Source: Streptomyces sp. NBC_01224
Lineage (GTDB): Bacteria > Actinomycetota > Actinomycetes > Streptomycetales > Streptomycetaceae
Assembly: GCF_036002945.1 (NCBI RefSeq)
Contig: NZ_CP108529.1
Span: forward strand, 4,769,001 to 4,833,000
Direction: 5' to 3'
DNA length: 64,000 nucleotides
Each line of letters begins with the position of its first letter. The first letter of the stretch is position 1. The notes beneath the pieces are model-generated. The model was given only the letters and a program-made list of their open reading frames with translations, did not search any database and was not told where the DNA came from. Position numbers and translations under genes: made by a program. Below, piece after piece: positions 34,041 to 42,549 of this stretch.

Positions 34041-34639
34041 GCGTGTGACCTCGCTCGATAGTCGCGGAGCAGCTCCGGCCGGCTCCGCGCGCTCCCGCGC
34101 CCTGGCTCGCAGGCGCCTTGCGGTCGTCATTCTTGGAACGGCATTCGGGGCGGGGCAACAAGCGGAAGTACTACCGCCGCCCGTAGATCCGGACGGCGCT
34201 TGAAACGGGCGCATGAGCGTGCTGGCGACGGCCGTCGCGCTTCGGAAAGGCGCTGTTGTGCCGTCAGAAGCCCTCCCTCGCCCGTCGAACGGGCGAGAAC
34301 GAGGAGCGGGCCGCATGCTGACGGAGCTCGCGCGCGCATATCTGCGCCAAGACGGACAAACGGCACCATGCCAGCGAGGCGGCATCTACTAACCAGTGCC
34401 CTGAGCCACGAAAAGCCCTGTGTCCGATGTCACTGGCAGGCTGTGCAACCATCCGCACCGGTCCACTCCCGCGGTCGTGAATGACGGCGCGTGACCGTGG
34501 CGGGCGGTGGCGTCGGTGGCGGCACGGGCCGGGGCCGCGGCTCCGTGCCCCGGCCGGTGGCTGTGGCGAGCGACTTCGCCGTGCTGTGCGCCCTGGGCGC
34601 CCGGCGTGCGGGAGTCGCACTCGCACCCCGTATGGCGTT
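34041..34639. other. 600-base region without recognised genes
   Basis: Seen here: a small hairpin, CTCGCCCGT-CGA-ACGGGCGAG at 34277-34297, and the eroded downstream part of the sigma-factor relic. Short frames on both strands lack consistent codon bias. Confidence 0.4.
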
Positions 34640-34915
34640 GCCGGCTCCCGCGTCGGACCTCGGCAACCACACCGCGCGCGGTGTTGGTGGCGATGCCCAG
34701 CAGTCAGAGCCGCAGTGAACCGCCCGCGGGGTCGACCCTGGCGCGCAGCCGCCAGGCCTCCATGAACGTCGCGGCCATCACGTCCTGCGCCGTCGCCCGG
34801 TCGGCGGTCAGCCGGAACGCATGGTTGTAGACCGTGCGGGCGTAGCTGTCGAAAAGCTCCGCGAACGCGCTCGGCTCCCCGGCCCGTCCCGGGTACGCGT
34901 ATCTGTGCTCAACCC
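34640..34915 (-). pseudogene. ECF sigma-factor relic with in-frame stop
   Basis: The minus-strand frame reads EPSAFAELFDSYARTVYNHA, FRLTADRATAQDVMAATFME and AWRLRARVD: sigma-70 region 2 of an ECF-type factor. At 34706-34704 a TGA stands where family members have the Trp of the PWLLGIATN motif; after it the frame continues LLGIATNTARG and then decays. No region 4 HTH is recognisable downstream. A single G-to-A change would explain the stop, but the missing region 4 shows the gene is dead. Confidence 0.75.
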
Positions 34916-34997
34916 CCTCAGCTGTCCGGCACCCCGGGGAGGGTTCCTGTGACCCGCGTCATGGAAGGGGTGCGGTCGGGGCTCGTGAGTACCGGGC

Positions 34998-35807
34998 CTA
35001 GCGCATCGCTCCGGTCCCCCCGGCGTCGCGGGTCCGGCGGGTCGCGGCCGCGACGGTGGCCATCAGCTCCGCGTCCAGGACGGACGGATCGGCCAGCCGC
35101 GTCGGGGCGGCGTACGAGTTGAGCAGTGCCTTCGTGACGCGCAGGGCGGCCTCGGGGCGGCGCACGATGGGCTTGGTCCACGCGGTGACCGCCTCGTCGA
35201 GGGCGTCCGCGGGCACGATGCGCTGGAGGACCGACAGTTCGTACGCCTCGGCGGCGTCGAAGGCGCGTCCGGTCAGGATGAGTTCGCGCGCACGAGCGGC
35301 GCCGACCTCATGGATCAGTCGGGGCAGCACGCCGCCCCAGGCGGTGGGCAGCCCGAGCGCCAGCTCCGGCAGCCGGAAACCGGCGGTGTCGGCGCCGACG
35401 CGCAGATCGCAGGCGAGGGCCAGCGCCAGTCCCGCGCCGATCGCCTTGCCCTGGATCCTGGCGATGGTGACCGCCTGGCTGGTGGAGATCGCCTCGCAGA
35501 CGCGGCGGGCCTTGTCGCCCGCGATCCGGATGCCCCGCCCGGTGGGATCCTGGTCCAGCCAGTCGGCGAACTCGTTCCGATCCCCGCCCAGGCAGAAGTC
35601 GTCCCCGGCACCGCTGAGCACCAGCACCCGGACGTCGGGGTCCGGTACGGCCAGGACCGTCAGCAGATCGTCCAGCATCGCCTCGGTGACCGCGTTGCCG
35701 GTGTCGGGGCGGTTCAGCTCCACGCGCAGGACGGGGCCCTCGCGCACGGTGCGCACCGTGCTCGGCCGCCGGTACGGGGACAGGTAGTCGGGGAGAGAGA
35801 GCTTCAT
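34998..35807 (-). CDS. Enoyl-CoA hydratase/isomerase family protein
   Basis: A 269-aa crotonase-fold enzyme. The CoA-binding and oxyanion segments are VLSGAGDDFCLGGDRNEF and IQGKAIGAGLALALACDLRV, followed by FRLPELALGLPTAWGG with one of the usual catalytic Glu positions. Its ATG overlaps the stop of the P450 gene upstream (ATGA), so the two are co-translated and may act on the same acyl substrate. It is the last gene of the conservon-linked operon. The substrate is unknown. Confidence 0.9.
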   Translation of the reverse strand: MKLSLPDYLSPYRRPSTVRTVREGPVLRVELNRPDTGNAVTEAMLDDLLTVLAVPDPDVRVLVLSGAGDDFCLGGDRNEFADWLDQDPTGRGIRIAGDKARRVCEAISTSQAVTIARIQGKAIGAGLALALACDLRVGADTAGFRLPELALGLPTAWGGVLPRLIHEVGAARARELILTGRAFDAAEAYELSVLQRIVPADALDEAVTAWTKPIVRRPEAALRVTKALLNSYAAPTRLADPSVLDAELMATVAAATRRTRDAGGTGAMR

Positions 35808-37063
35808 ATCGCCACGCCCAGCGAGGTCACACGCCTGAAGACCAGACGGGACGCGTAACTGGGCCCCGTGACGGCGCGCAGGGTGGGGAAACGTTTCAGG
35901 AGCTGGGTCAGGAGCGTACGTGCCTCAAGGCGGGCGAGGGCCGCGCCGAGGCAGTAGTGCACACCGCCCCCGAAGGTGAGGTGGGTGCCGGTGCGCTCGA
36001 TGTCGAAGGAATCCGGGTCCTCGTTGCGCCGGGGGTCGTGGTTGGCGGCCCCGTACATGACGTGGACCATGCTGTCCTTCGCGATCGGCACGCCCGCCAG
36101 GATCGTGTCGTCGGCGGCGATCCGGGTGTTGATGTGGATGGGCGGGTCGTACCGGAGGGCCTCGTCGACGGCGGCGTCGATGTATCCGGGGTGCTCCGCG
36201 AGCCACGCCCACCGGCCGGGCTCCCTCAGCAGCAGTCCCACCATGGTCGACAGCAGCGTCGCGGTGGTCTCCAGAGAGGCGATGGTGACGAACATGGTGA
36301 GACGGTAGAGGATCTCGTCCGCCGCCTCGCGGTCGGGTTCCATGGCGTCCCAGGTGTGTATCCAGCCGGTCAGGACATCGTTGCCGGGGTTCGCGCGGCG
36401 CTGTTTCACCAGGTCGGTGAAGTACGCGCGCAGATGAACGGTCGCCTCGGCGGACACGGCGAGCTCGCTCTTGGTGGGCAGCAGCTCCTGGGCGTGCACC
36501 TGGTTGTGGGTGATCTCCAGGATGTGGGGGTAGTCCTCGGGCGGGATCCCCAGCCAGGAGCCGATGGTGCTGATCGGGAGCTGCTCGCTGACCGTACTGA
36601 CGAAGTCGGTCTCGCCCCAGCGCAGTTTGTCGTCCAGCTCGTCGAGAAGCCGGGTGACGTCCTCCTCGACCTGAGGGGTCAGCCGCTGGATGGTGGAGCG
36701 GTCGAAGAGGTTGCCGAGGCTCCGCCGCTGGCATGTGTGCTCCGGCGCGTTGAGGCGCGAGAGCGTCTTGGTCATCTCCTGGGTGGCGACCGCGTCCCAG
36801 CGCTCGGTGTCCGCCTGGCGTTCCTGCCAGGCGAAGTCCGGTGCCAGCCAGTTGCGGCCGCGCAGCACCTCGCTGCATGTGTCGAAGCCGGTGACGAAGT
36901 ACGCGTTCCAGGGAGCGCGTACGACATCACCCATGGATCTCAGCTCGCCCAGGAGGGCGTAGGGATCAGCCTGCCCCTCCGGCGATTTGAGGCGCCGTAG
37001 GAGGGAAATGAGGGCACGGCGGTCGACGGTGGTAGGCCTGTCTGTGCCACATATTGCGCTCAC
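35804..37063 (-). CDS. Cytochrome P450, canonical, conservon-associated
   Basis: Soluble P450 of 419 aa. The heme loop is FGGGVHYCLGAALARLE (Cys371), the K-helix ExxR is EALR, and the I-helix has TIASLETTATLL with the acid-Thr pair. The start is GTG 37063 behind AAGGAACTCTGC. It lies 201 bases after the CYP157-like gene and overlaps the enoyl-CoA hydratase by four bases. In Streptomyces, conservon P450s often come in pairs of CYP157 and CYP156; this one may be the CYP156-type partner, though family rank needs an identity score. Confidence 0.92.
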   Translation of the reverse strand: MSAICGTDRPTTVDRRALISLLRRLKSPEGQADPYALLGELRSMGDVVRAPWNAYFVTGFDTCSEVLRGRNWLAPDFAWQERQADTERWDAVATQEMTKTLSRLNAPEHTCQRRSLGNLFDRSTIQRLTPQVEEDVTRLLDELDDKLRWGETDFVSTVSEQLPISTIGSWLGIPPEDYPHILEITHNQVHAQELLPTKSELAVSAEATVHLRAYFTDLVKQRRANPGNDVLTGWIHTWDAMEPDREAADEILYRLTMFVTIASLETTATLLSTMVGLLLREPGRWAWLAEHPGYIDAAVDEALRYDPPIHINTRIAADDTILAGVPIAKDSMVHVMYGAANHDPRRNEDPDSFDIERTGTHLTFGGGVHYCLGAALARLEARTLLTQLLKRFPTLRAVTGPSYASRLVFRRVTSLGVAI

Positions 37064-37264
37064 GCAGAGTTCCTTGTCCTGGGCCCATGGTTACGGCCAG
37101 AACCTACCCCTCCGCATATATGTGCCATGCGTCGTTCTCTGTTGCCCGTGTCACAGGCAAATGCCTTGTTGACCCCTTGCCATATGCTGAACAGTCCCTG
37201 AGCCAGACCCGCATGACGCTCTGATACACGTACAAGTCGCCAGAACGCGTGTGCCGCCCCTCCG

Positions 37265-38653
37265 TCACACGCGGAAGACGTCCAGGAAGGAACTCCACCA
37301 GCCCTTCGTCTTCTTCTGCGGCTCCACGTGGTCGTAGCGCGCGGCGGGAGCCTCCTCGGAGGCGGCGATCCGGGACGAAACGGGCGACGGTGCGGCCGTC
37401 GCCGCATGGCGCGCGGCACTCGGGCTGAACCGGACCGGCAGGGAGACCAGCGCCCGGTGGAACGGACCCGGCCGCCATTCGACCGCCGAGGCCGGCACGG
37501 CGAGGGTGAGGTCCGGCACCGTGTTGAGGATCTTCTCGATCGCGGTGAGGGCGATGAGCTGTGCGGGGGACTTCGCCGGGCAGACGTGGGGGCCCGCCCC
37601 CCAGGCCAGATGGGCGCCCTTGCTCAGGGTCTGGCGGGCATCGGTGAGCGCGGGGTCGCTGTTCGCGGCGGCGAAACTGATCAGTACGGGGGTGTTCGCC
37701 TTCAGCGTCACTCCGCCGAGGTCGACGTCCTGGACCGGGTAGTGCGTCGCGTAGTTGGCGATCGGCGGGTTGTTCCACAGCACGTCGTCGAGGGCGTCCT
37801 CGACCAGCATCCCCGTCCCTCGCCGCTGCGGACCCCCGGTGTCGTCGGACAGCATGAGGAGCAGTGCGTTGGCGATGAGATTGCGTTCCGGCTCGATGCC
37901 CGCGCCCATCAGCATGACGAGCTGGTCCTTGAGCTCCTCGTCCCGCAGGCCCGCCGGGTGCTGGATGAGCCAGGACGTGATGTCCTCGCCGGGCTGCCGC
38001 CGCTTGAGGGCGACGAGCTCCATCAGGCACTCCGTCAGCTCGGCGTTGGCCCGCAGTACGTCCTCGCCATCGAAGATCGCGGACATGCCACGGGTCAGCC
38101 GGTCGCCGATGTCACCGGGGCAGCCGAAGAGCTGGTTGAACAGCAGCAGCGGCAGAAGCTTGGCGTAGTCGCCCAGCAGGTCGGCGCTGCCGCGTTCGAT
38201 GAACTGGTCGATGAGGTAGTCGGCGATGCGCTCGACATCCCGGCTGAGCCGGGTGGTGTTGAGGCGGCCGAGGCTCTCGGTGACCGCCTTGCGCAGGCGA
38301 AGATGCTCGGTGCCGTCCGTGAACAGGCAGTTGGGCCGGTACGCCATCATGGGCAGCACCGGACTGTCGAGCGGTACGCGGCCCTCCCGCAGCGCCGCCC
38401 ACCGCCGTGAGTCACGGGCGAAGAAGGAGGGGTTCTGCAGGACCCGGAGCGCGGCCTCGTGCTGCACGATCAGGGTGGCCTCCACCCCGGGAGCCAGCTC
38501 GATCGGAGCAGCGAGCCCGTGCGCCCGGAACTCGTCGTACACACGCTGCGGATCGGACGCGAACTCCGGCCCGTAGAGCGATGTCTGCCGCTCACCGTGC
38601 ATCGGGCACCCGGTGGGGGCGCTGTACGGGGTGGCTCCCGGCTGAGAGTCCAT
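37265..38653 (-). CDS. cvnE: CYP157-like cytochrome P450 lacking ExxR (CvnE)
   Basis: A P450-fold protein of 462 aa with two departures from the canon. The K-helix motif expected as E-x-x-R reads DDVLW (in EDALDDVLWNNPP), and the I-helix reads GAGIEPERN without the acid-Thr pair. The heme Cys358 is kept in WGAGPHVCPAKSP, with Trp for the first Phe and Pro after Cys. Loss of ExxR is the published hallmark of the CYP157 family found in Streptomyces conservons. The C-terminal 50 residues are a charged tail (PQKKTKGWWSSFLDVFRV). It follows the GTPase gene by 93 bases and belongs to the cvn operon. Confidence 0.88.
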   Translation of the reverse strand: MDSQPGATPYSAPTGCPMHGERQTSLYGPEFASDPQRVYDEFRAHGLAAPIELAPGVEATLIVQHEAALRVLQNPSFFARDSRRWAALREGRVPLDSPVLPMMAYRPNCLFTDGTEHLRLRKAVTESLGRLNTTRLSRDVERIADYLIDQFIERGSADLLGDYAKLLPLLLFNQLFGCPGDIGDRLTRGMSAIFDGEDVLRANAELTECLMELVALKRRQPGEDITSWLIQHPAGLRDEELKDQLVMLMGAGIEPERNLIANALLLMLSDDTGGPQRRGTGMLVEDALDDVLWNNPPIANYATHYPVQDVDLGGVTLKANTPVLISFAAANSDPALTDARQTLSKGAHLAWGAGPHVCPAKSPAQLIALTAIEKILNTVPDLTLAVPASAVEWRPGPFHRALVSLPVRFSPSAARHAATAAPSPVSSRIAASEEAPAARYDHVEPQKKTKGWWSSFLDVFRV

Positions 38654-38746
38654 GTGTGATTCCTCGGTGTGATCGCGGGCCTCGCAGGGCCCGGACGGTG
38701 GACGGAAAGCGGGGCTCGGGCCCCGTGCCGACGTATGGAGCAGAGG

Positions 38747-39337
38747 TCAGGCCACCCGCACGAGAAGGTGCTGGACCAGAGTGATCAGGGCCTGCGCGGA
38801 CGACTTCTCGTCCCGGGCGTCGCAGTAGACGACCGGGGTGTCCGGCAGCAGATCGAGAGCCTCGCGCAACTCCTCCTCGGCATGCCGGGAGTACGGGTCG
38901 AAGCTGTTGACCGCGACCGCGTACTCCAGCCCGTACGTCTCGACGAGGTCGATCACCGGGAAGGTGTCGGCGAGACGGGCCGGGTCGACGAGGAGCAGCG
39001 CGCCGAGCGAGCCCCGCGCCATGTCCTCCCACAGCTCGACGAAGCGCTGCTGGCCCGGCGTACCGAACAGGTACAGCACCAGCTCGTCGCTGAGCGTCAG
39101 ACGGCCGAAGTCCAGCGCGACCGTTGTCGTCACCTTGTCGGGCGCGCCCCGCAGATCGTCGATGTGGGCACTGGCCTGCGTCATCCTCTCCTCGGTGCGC
39201 AGCGGAGTGATCTCGGAGAGGGTGCCGATGAGCGTCGTCTTGCCCACGGCGAAGTGTCCGACGACGAGGATCTTCGCCGCACGCTGTACCGCGTCCGACA
39301 CATAGATGTTCTCAGCCGAACCGGACGTGTAGTCCAT
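38747..39337 (-). CDS. cvnD: Conservon Ras/MglA-like small GTPase (CvnD)
   Basis: A 196-aa GTPase. The P-loop is GHFAVGKTT (Lys33), switch II is LFGTPGQQRF, and the G4 box is the variant NSFD. It is the conservon GTPase expected to be held by CvnB (roadblock) and CvnA in a membrane complex. ATG 39337 overlaps the 3' end of the DUF742 gene (stop at 39312). The frame upstream to 39367 is ignored because AGAGG precedes 39337. Confidence 0.93.
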   Translation of the reverse strand: MDYTSGSAENIYVSDAVQRAAKILVVGHFAVGKTTLIGTLSEITPLRTEERMTQASAHIDDLRGAPDKVTTTVALDFGRLTLSDELVLYLFGTPGQQRFVELWEDMARGSLGALLLVDPARLADTFPVIDLVETYGLEYAVAVNSFDPYSRHAEEELREALDLLPDTPVVYCDARDEKSSAQALITLVQHLLVRVA

Positions 39338-39686
39338 GCAACACCTCTTCGAGGATCTTCCTGTCAACGAGCTGAGCCGGCGGTGGCGCCTTGCGGCGCA
39401 TCAGATGACCCTGATCAGCTAAGTCGTTCAGCAGCAGCCGTGCCACTCCGACGGGCAGCTCCAGATGGCCCGCGACCTCGGCCACCGACAGATAGCCGCC
39501 GGAGCACAGCTCCCAGATCGCCCGGACCTCGGGGCTCGGGTTCGGGGGCTGCTGCCGCTCGGGTGCGATGGTGACCAGAGTGACGAGGGAGAGGCCCTGC
39601 GCATCGGGCAGGCCGCGCCCGCCGGTGATGACGTAGGACCGGACGAACCCGCTGCTGACTGCCTGCTCCTCGCCCGGCGACGTCAT
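39312..39686 (-). CDS. cvnC: DUF742 protein (CvnC), with a TTA codon
   Basis: A 124-aa protein of the DUF742 family, third component of conservons. It contains a winged-helix-like segment (IWELCSGGYLSVAEVAGHLE, PVGVARLLLNDLADQGHL). Leu in NDLADQ is encoded by TTA (39422-39420), the codon read by the bldA tRNA, and lies in a short AT-rich run. Its ATG overlaps the roadblock gene stop (ATGA). It probably bridges the roadblock protein and the GTPase. Confidence 0.93.
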   Translation of the reverse strand: MTSPGEEQAVSSGFVRSYVITGGRGLPDAQGLSLVTLVTIAPERQQPPNPSPEVRAIWELCSGGYLSVAEVAGHLELPVGVARLLLNDLADQGHLMRRKAPPPAQLVDRKILEEVLHGLHVRFG

Positions 39687-40087
39687 GCTTCGCTTCCGGC
39701 GCTCTGGCGGGGAGGTGTGGTCATCGCCTTCCCCAGCGCGGCGACCTGTTGCTGCATACGGAAGGACATGGCCTCCATGTCCACGTCGGCCGCGGCGGCC
39801 GCCGCCAGATAGGCGCCGGTACCGGCAGCGATCAGGAAGATCCAGCCGTGGTCGTACTCGAGGAGCGTCTGGTGCCAGCGGCCGGGGGTCCGGGCCCCGA
39901 TGAAGGGGGCGACGGCCCGGCTCAGCGACTGCATGGAGCTCATCGCCGCCGCCACGGTCTCCGCGTCGTCCCGGCCGATCTCACTGGAGTTGGCCAGCAG
40001 CAGACCGTCGGCGGAGACGAGGATCGCGTGCCGTGCGCCGGGTACCTGGAGCACATCGTTGAGTACCCAGGACAGATCGGGGTTCAC
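39683..40087 (-). CDS. cvnB: Roadblock/LC7 domain protein (CvnB)
   Basis: A 134-aa roadblock-fold protein expected to act as GTPase partner/GAP-like component. Family blocks are PGARHAILVSADGLLLANS, DDAETVAAAMSSMQSLSRAV and GWIFLIAAGTGAYLAAAAAA. GTG 40087 overlaps the CvnA stop by four bases (GTGA). It is second in the cvn operon. Confidence 0.94.
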   Translation of the reverse strand: MNPDLSWVLNDVLQVPGARHAILVSADGLLLANSSEIGRDDAETVAAAMSSMQSLSRAVAPFIGARTPGRWHQTLLEYDHGWIFLIAAGTGAYLAAAAAADVDMEAMSFRMQQQVAALGKAMTTPPRQSAGSEA

Positions 40088-41316
40088 TGGAACTCGGGTC
40101 CTTCCATCGTCGTCGTGTCACGCCCGGACCGTGTTCCGCGCTGGAACGCGCCCAGGCGGGAAGCGGTCTCCTCGTTGCTGCGCGCCGGTCCGGGCTCGGC
40201 CGACGGCACTACTGACACCGGGCTCTTGCGACGACGCTTGGGCAGGCCACCTGCGGTGGTGAAAGACCCCGTCGGCTGCGGGGCGGGGGCCGGCTGTGCG
40301 GCCGGGGGGAACAGGGGAGTCGGAGGCGGCGTGGGTGCCTGGCGGCGGGGGAGCGCCGACACATCCGCATCGTGGCCACCGGGGGCCGCAAGGGGCGCCG
40401 GGGGGGCTGGCGCATCGCCGGTGAGAAGCTCGTCGGGCAGGAGAACCACCGCGCGTACGCCTCCATAGGGGGATACGGAGTCCACCGAGACCTTGAACCC
40501 GTAGCGAGCGGCCAGCACGCCGGAAACGGCGAACCCGAACTGTGGGGGAATGCCCAGACTGGAGACGCTGATCGCGGCCTGAGGCGCGAGGAGAGCCGCC
40601 GCGCGGTCCTTCTCCTCCTGGCCCATGCCGAGACCGGCGTCGTCGACGATGAGGCAGACGCCCTTCGGGACGGCCTGGATGTTGATCTCCACCGGAGCGC
40701 CGGGCGCGGAGTAGTTGGTGGCGTTGGCCAGCAGCTCGGCGAGGACCACCGCCACCGGTTCCACGGCCTTGCTGACGACGGAGAAGTTGACCTGGCCGTT
40801 GACCCGGACCCGGTCGAACTGCCGGATACGGCCCTGGGCGCTGCGGGCCACGTCGAAGACGGAGGCGACCGTCTCCCTGCGCCCGAGCCAGCCGCCGCAC
40901 AGCACCGCGATGCCCTGCGCGCGGCGCCCGAACTGGCTGTTGGCGTGGTCGATGGCCATCAGGTCGGCGAGCATGTTGGGGTCGTCGCCGTACTTCTTCT
41001 GGGCGTTCTCGATGACCACCTGCTGCTCGTCCGCGAGCCCCTGAAGGGTGCGCACGGCCGCCTTGAGGACGGCCTTGGTCTCCTCCTCGGCGTCCTTGCG
41101 GACCTCGGCCAGCTCGACGGACTGACGGTGCAGCAGGCCGCTGTGGGTGAGGTGGAGTTCATCCCGCTGCCGTTGCAGCGTGTCGCGTTCCCTCCGGAGG
41201 TCGGCGTTCTGTCTGCGCAGTCCGATGTTGGTCTTGCGAGCCCGCAGGACGGCACCCACAGCGACCAGTGCTACGACAACCAGTGCCCAGAAGAGAGGGC
41301 CCTGTGCAAATGTCAT
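40084..41316 (-). CDS. cvnA: Conservon sensor-like ATPase (CvnA)
   Basis: A membrane protein of about 410 aa. A single helix at the N-terminus (FWALVVVALVAVGAVL) is followed by a coiled coil and a HATPase_c domain: VLAELLANATNYSAP (N box), VDDAGLGMG (G1), GFAVSGVLAARYG (G2). No phosphorylatable His box is evident, as is normal for CvnA. The tail (about residues 300-410) is a Pro/Ala-rich linker. The start is uncertain: ATG 41316 has GAAGTGAG upstream; ATG 41337 is an alternative. It heads the operon cvnA-B-C-D-E plus P450 plus hydratase. Confidence 0.93.
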   Translation of the reverse strand: MTFAQGPLFWALVVVALVAVGAVLRARKTNIGLRRQNADLRRERDTLQRQRDELHLTHSGLLHRQSVELAEVRKDAEEETKAVLKAAVRTLQGLADEQQVVIENAQKKYGDDPNMLADLMAIDHANSQFGRRAQGIAVLCGGWLGRRETVASVFDVARSAQGRIRQFDRVRVNGQVNFSVVSKAVEPVAVVLAELLANATNYSAPGAPVEINIQAVPKGVCLIVDDAGLGMGQEEKDRAAALLAPQAAISVSSLGIPPQFGFAVSGVLAARYGFKVSVDSVSPYGGVRAVVLLPDELLTGDAPAPPAPLAAPGGHDADVSALPRRQAPTPPPTPLFPPAAQPAPAPQPTGSFTTAGGLPKRRRKSPVSVVPSAEPGPARSNEETASRLGAFQRGTRSGRDTTTMEGPEFQ

Positions 41317-41490
41317 GAGACTCACTTCAAGTGCCATGGCTATGGAAACGGCTTGACGCTCCCTCATGCGCGGTACAGCCCGGACTCGTTGAGCCACGGG
41401 TTGCGCCGCGCAGGGAAGGTCCCTCCGAAAGTGGGGCCGAGGAATTCATCCCTCCCGGAATGCCCCCATATGCCGTCAGCCCACTGGAAG

Positions 41491-41556
41491 TAAGATGATC
41501 TTAGCATCGGCCTCTTGGGTAAATGTCAAGACCAACACGCCAGTTGCACTCTTGAC
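41491..41556 (-). promoter_or_regulatory. Probable cvn operon promoter and operators
   Basis: On the minus strand, TTGACA (41529-41524) is followed after 20 bases by TGC-TAAGAT (extended -10, 41503-41498). TAAGAT is one arm of a perfect palindrome TAAGAT-G-ATCTTA (41491-41503). The -35 is overlapped by an inverted repeat GTCAAGA...TCTTGAC (41525-41556). The AT-richness is unusual here. The spacer is long for sigma-70, so the extended -10 or an activator may compensate. Confidence 0.5.
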
Positions 41557-42342
41557 GCGGAATGTTCACATCCGCGGGCGGAGTCGCCACTCCCACCCGC
41601 CACCGTCACCAGGGTCTCCGACCACTTCATATGACGGATATTCAGGGCCGTACAGGGGCTTTACGGAGCTGAGAGAGGGCTGTGAGCTCGTTCGCGGAGT
41701 CCGCGAGCGCGCGTACGGGCGGAGACCGGGGCCGCTCGTGCGGCGCGAGCGGCACGAGCCTGTTGCTGCGGCGGGGAGCGATCGGTACGAGAACGAGATC
41801 TTCCGGGATCGGCGGCCGCGAGACCTCCGACGCGGACCGACCCCCCGTCGCCGCTGATGAGAGTGCGCAGGCCGCGTACGTGATGGAGGGGGACGGGAGG
41901 CGGGCCCGGCCGGCCGCCCCTGGCCGTCTCGGCCCTCGGTCACCGTGCGGCGTGCGCATCCGCACCGCGAGCACCGTCGAAACCCTGATCGACGCCGCGC
42001 ACGAGGCCGGCCGGCTCCGCCGGGACGTGGGCTTGGGCGACCTCGTGCTGCTGTCGATCCGGCTGTCCCGCCCCTCCCGGGCGGCCTGGACCGCCTCGAC
42101 GGACCACAGGCGGGGGCGGACGGGGTCGAGCCCTGACGAGGGGGCTCCCGGCGAGGGGCCCGGCAGTGGTGTCACGGCGCGCCCGCCCCTCCCGGGACCC
42201 CGGGTCACGTGCATGCGGGAGCGGGCTCTCGTCACTGTCGGCGACGGCGCGCGGAAACCAGGATGGAGCTCAGCCAAGGGGAAGCGCCCCCGGGGCACGA
42301 ACGCCGGCCTCACAGGGCCGGCCCGATGACACAGGAGATCTC
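41557..42342. other. Gene graveyard: TetR and LysR fragments
   Basis: No intact gene. On the plus strand, 41950-42080 reads TVETLIDAAHEAGRLRRDVG and LGDLVLLSIRLSRP, resembling the end of a TetR ligand domain. On the minus strand, 41642-41830 reads DLVLVPIAPRRSNRLVPLAP and SPPVRALADSANELTAL, resembling the C-terminus of a LysR regulator. Neither has its DNA-binding part in reach. Both calls rest on short pattern likeness. Confidence 0.4.
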
Positions 42343-42549
42343 ATGAACCTCTCGCAGAACACCGCGCAGCCGACCGACGCCCAGCCCAAGGCCGGCCTGA
42401 CCCTGTCCCGCAAGGCCGCCCTCGGCGTCGCCGCGGCCGCGGTCATCGGCGGCTCGATGTTCGCCCCGAGCGCCTTCGCCGCGTCGGACTCCGCGCCCAG
42501 CCACTCCGTCGAGGCGGGCTGCGGGGACTGCTACCCGGATGTCATCTGA
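42343..42549 (+). CDS. 68-aa secreted or precursor-like peptide with CGDC tail
   Basis: A small gene with an excellent ribosome site (AGGAGATCTC before ATG). The first 20 residues are polar (MNLSQNTAQPTDAQPKAGLT); then comes a signal-like segment, LSRKAALGVAAAAVIGGSMF, with a probable cleavage after APSAFA. The predicted mature part is 22 residues, ASDSAPSHSVEAGCGDCYPD plus VI, with two Cys in CGDC. It immediately precedes two JmjC/cupin oxygenase genes, so it is a candidate substrate or precursor peptide. Its last codons form the first unit of a 17-bp tandem repeat. No known peptide family is recognised. Confidence 0.75.
   Translation: MNLSQNTAQPTDAQPKAGLTLSRKAALGVAAAAVIGGSMFAPSAFAASDSAPSHSVEAGCGDCYPDVI

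Noticed and set aside
34389..34670. 93-aa minus-strand frame beginning with a sigma-like VVAEVRRGSRQ
   Set aside because: It is the out-of-context end of the ECF sigma relic after the in-frame stop; there is no HTH and no ribosome site.
41682..42329. 215-aa plus-strand frame as a complete TetR gene
   Set aside because: Only about 40 residues resemble a TetR tail; the N-terminal half is low-complexity and has no helix-turn-helix.
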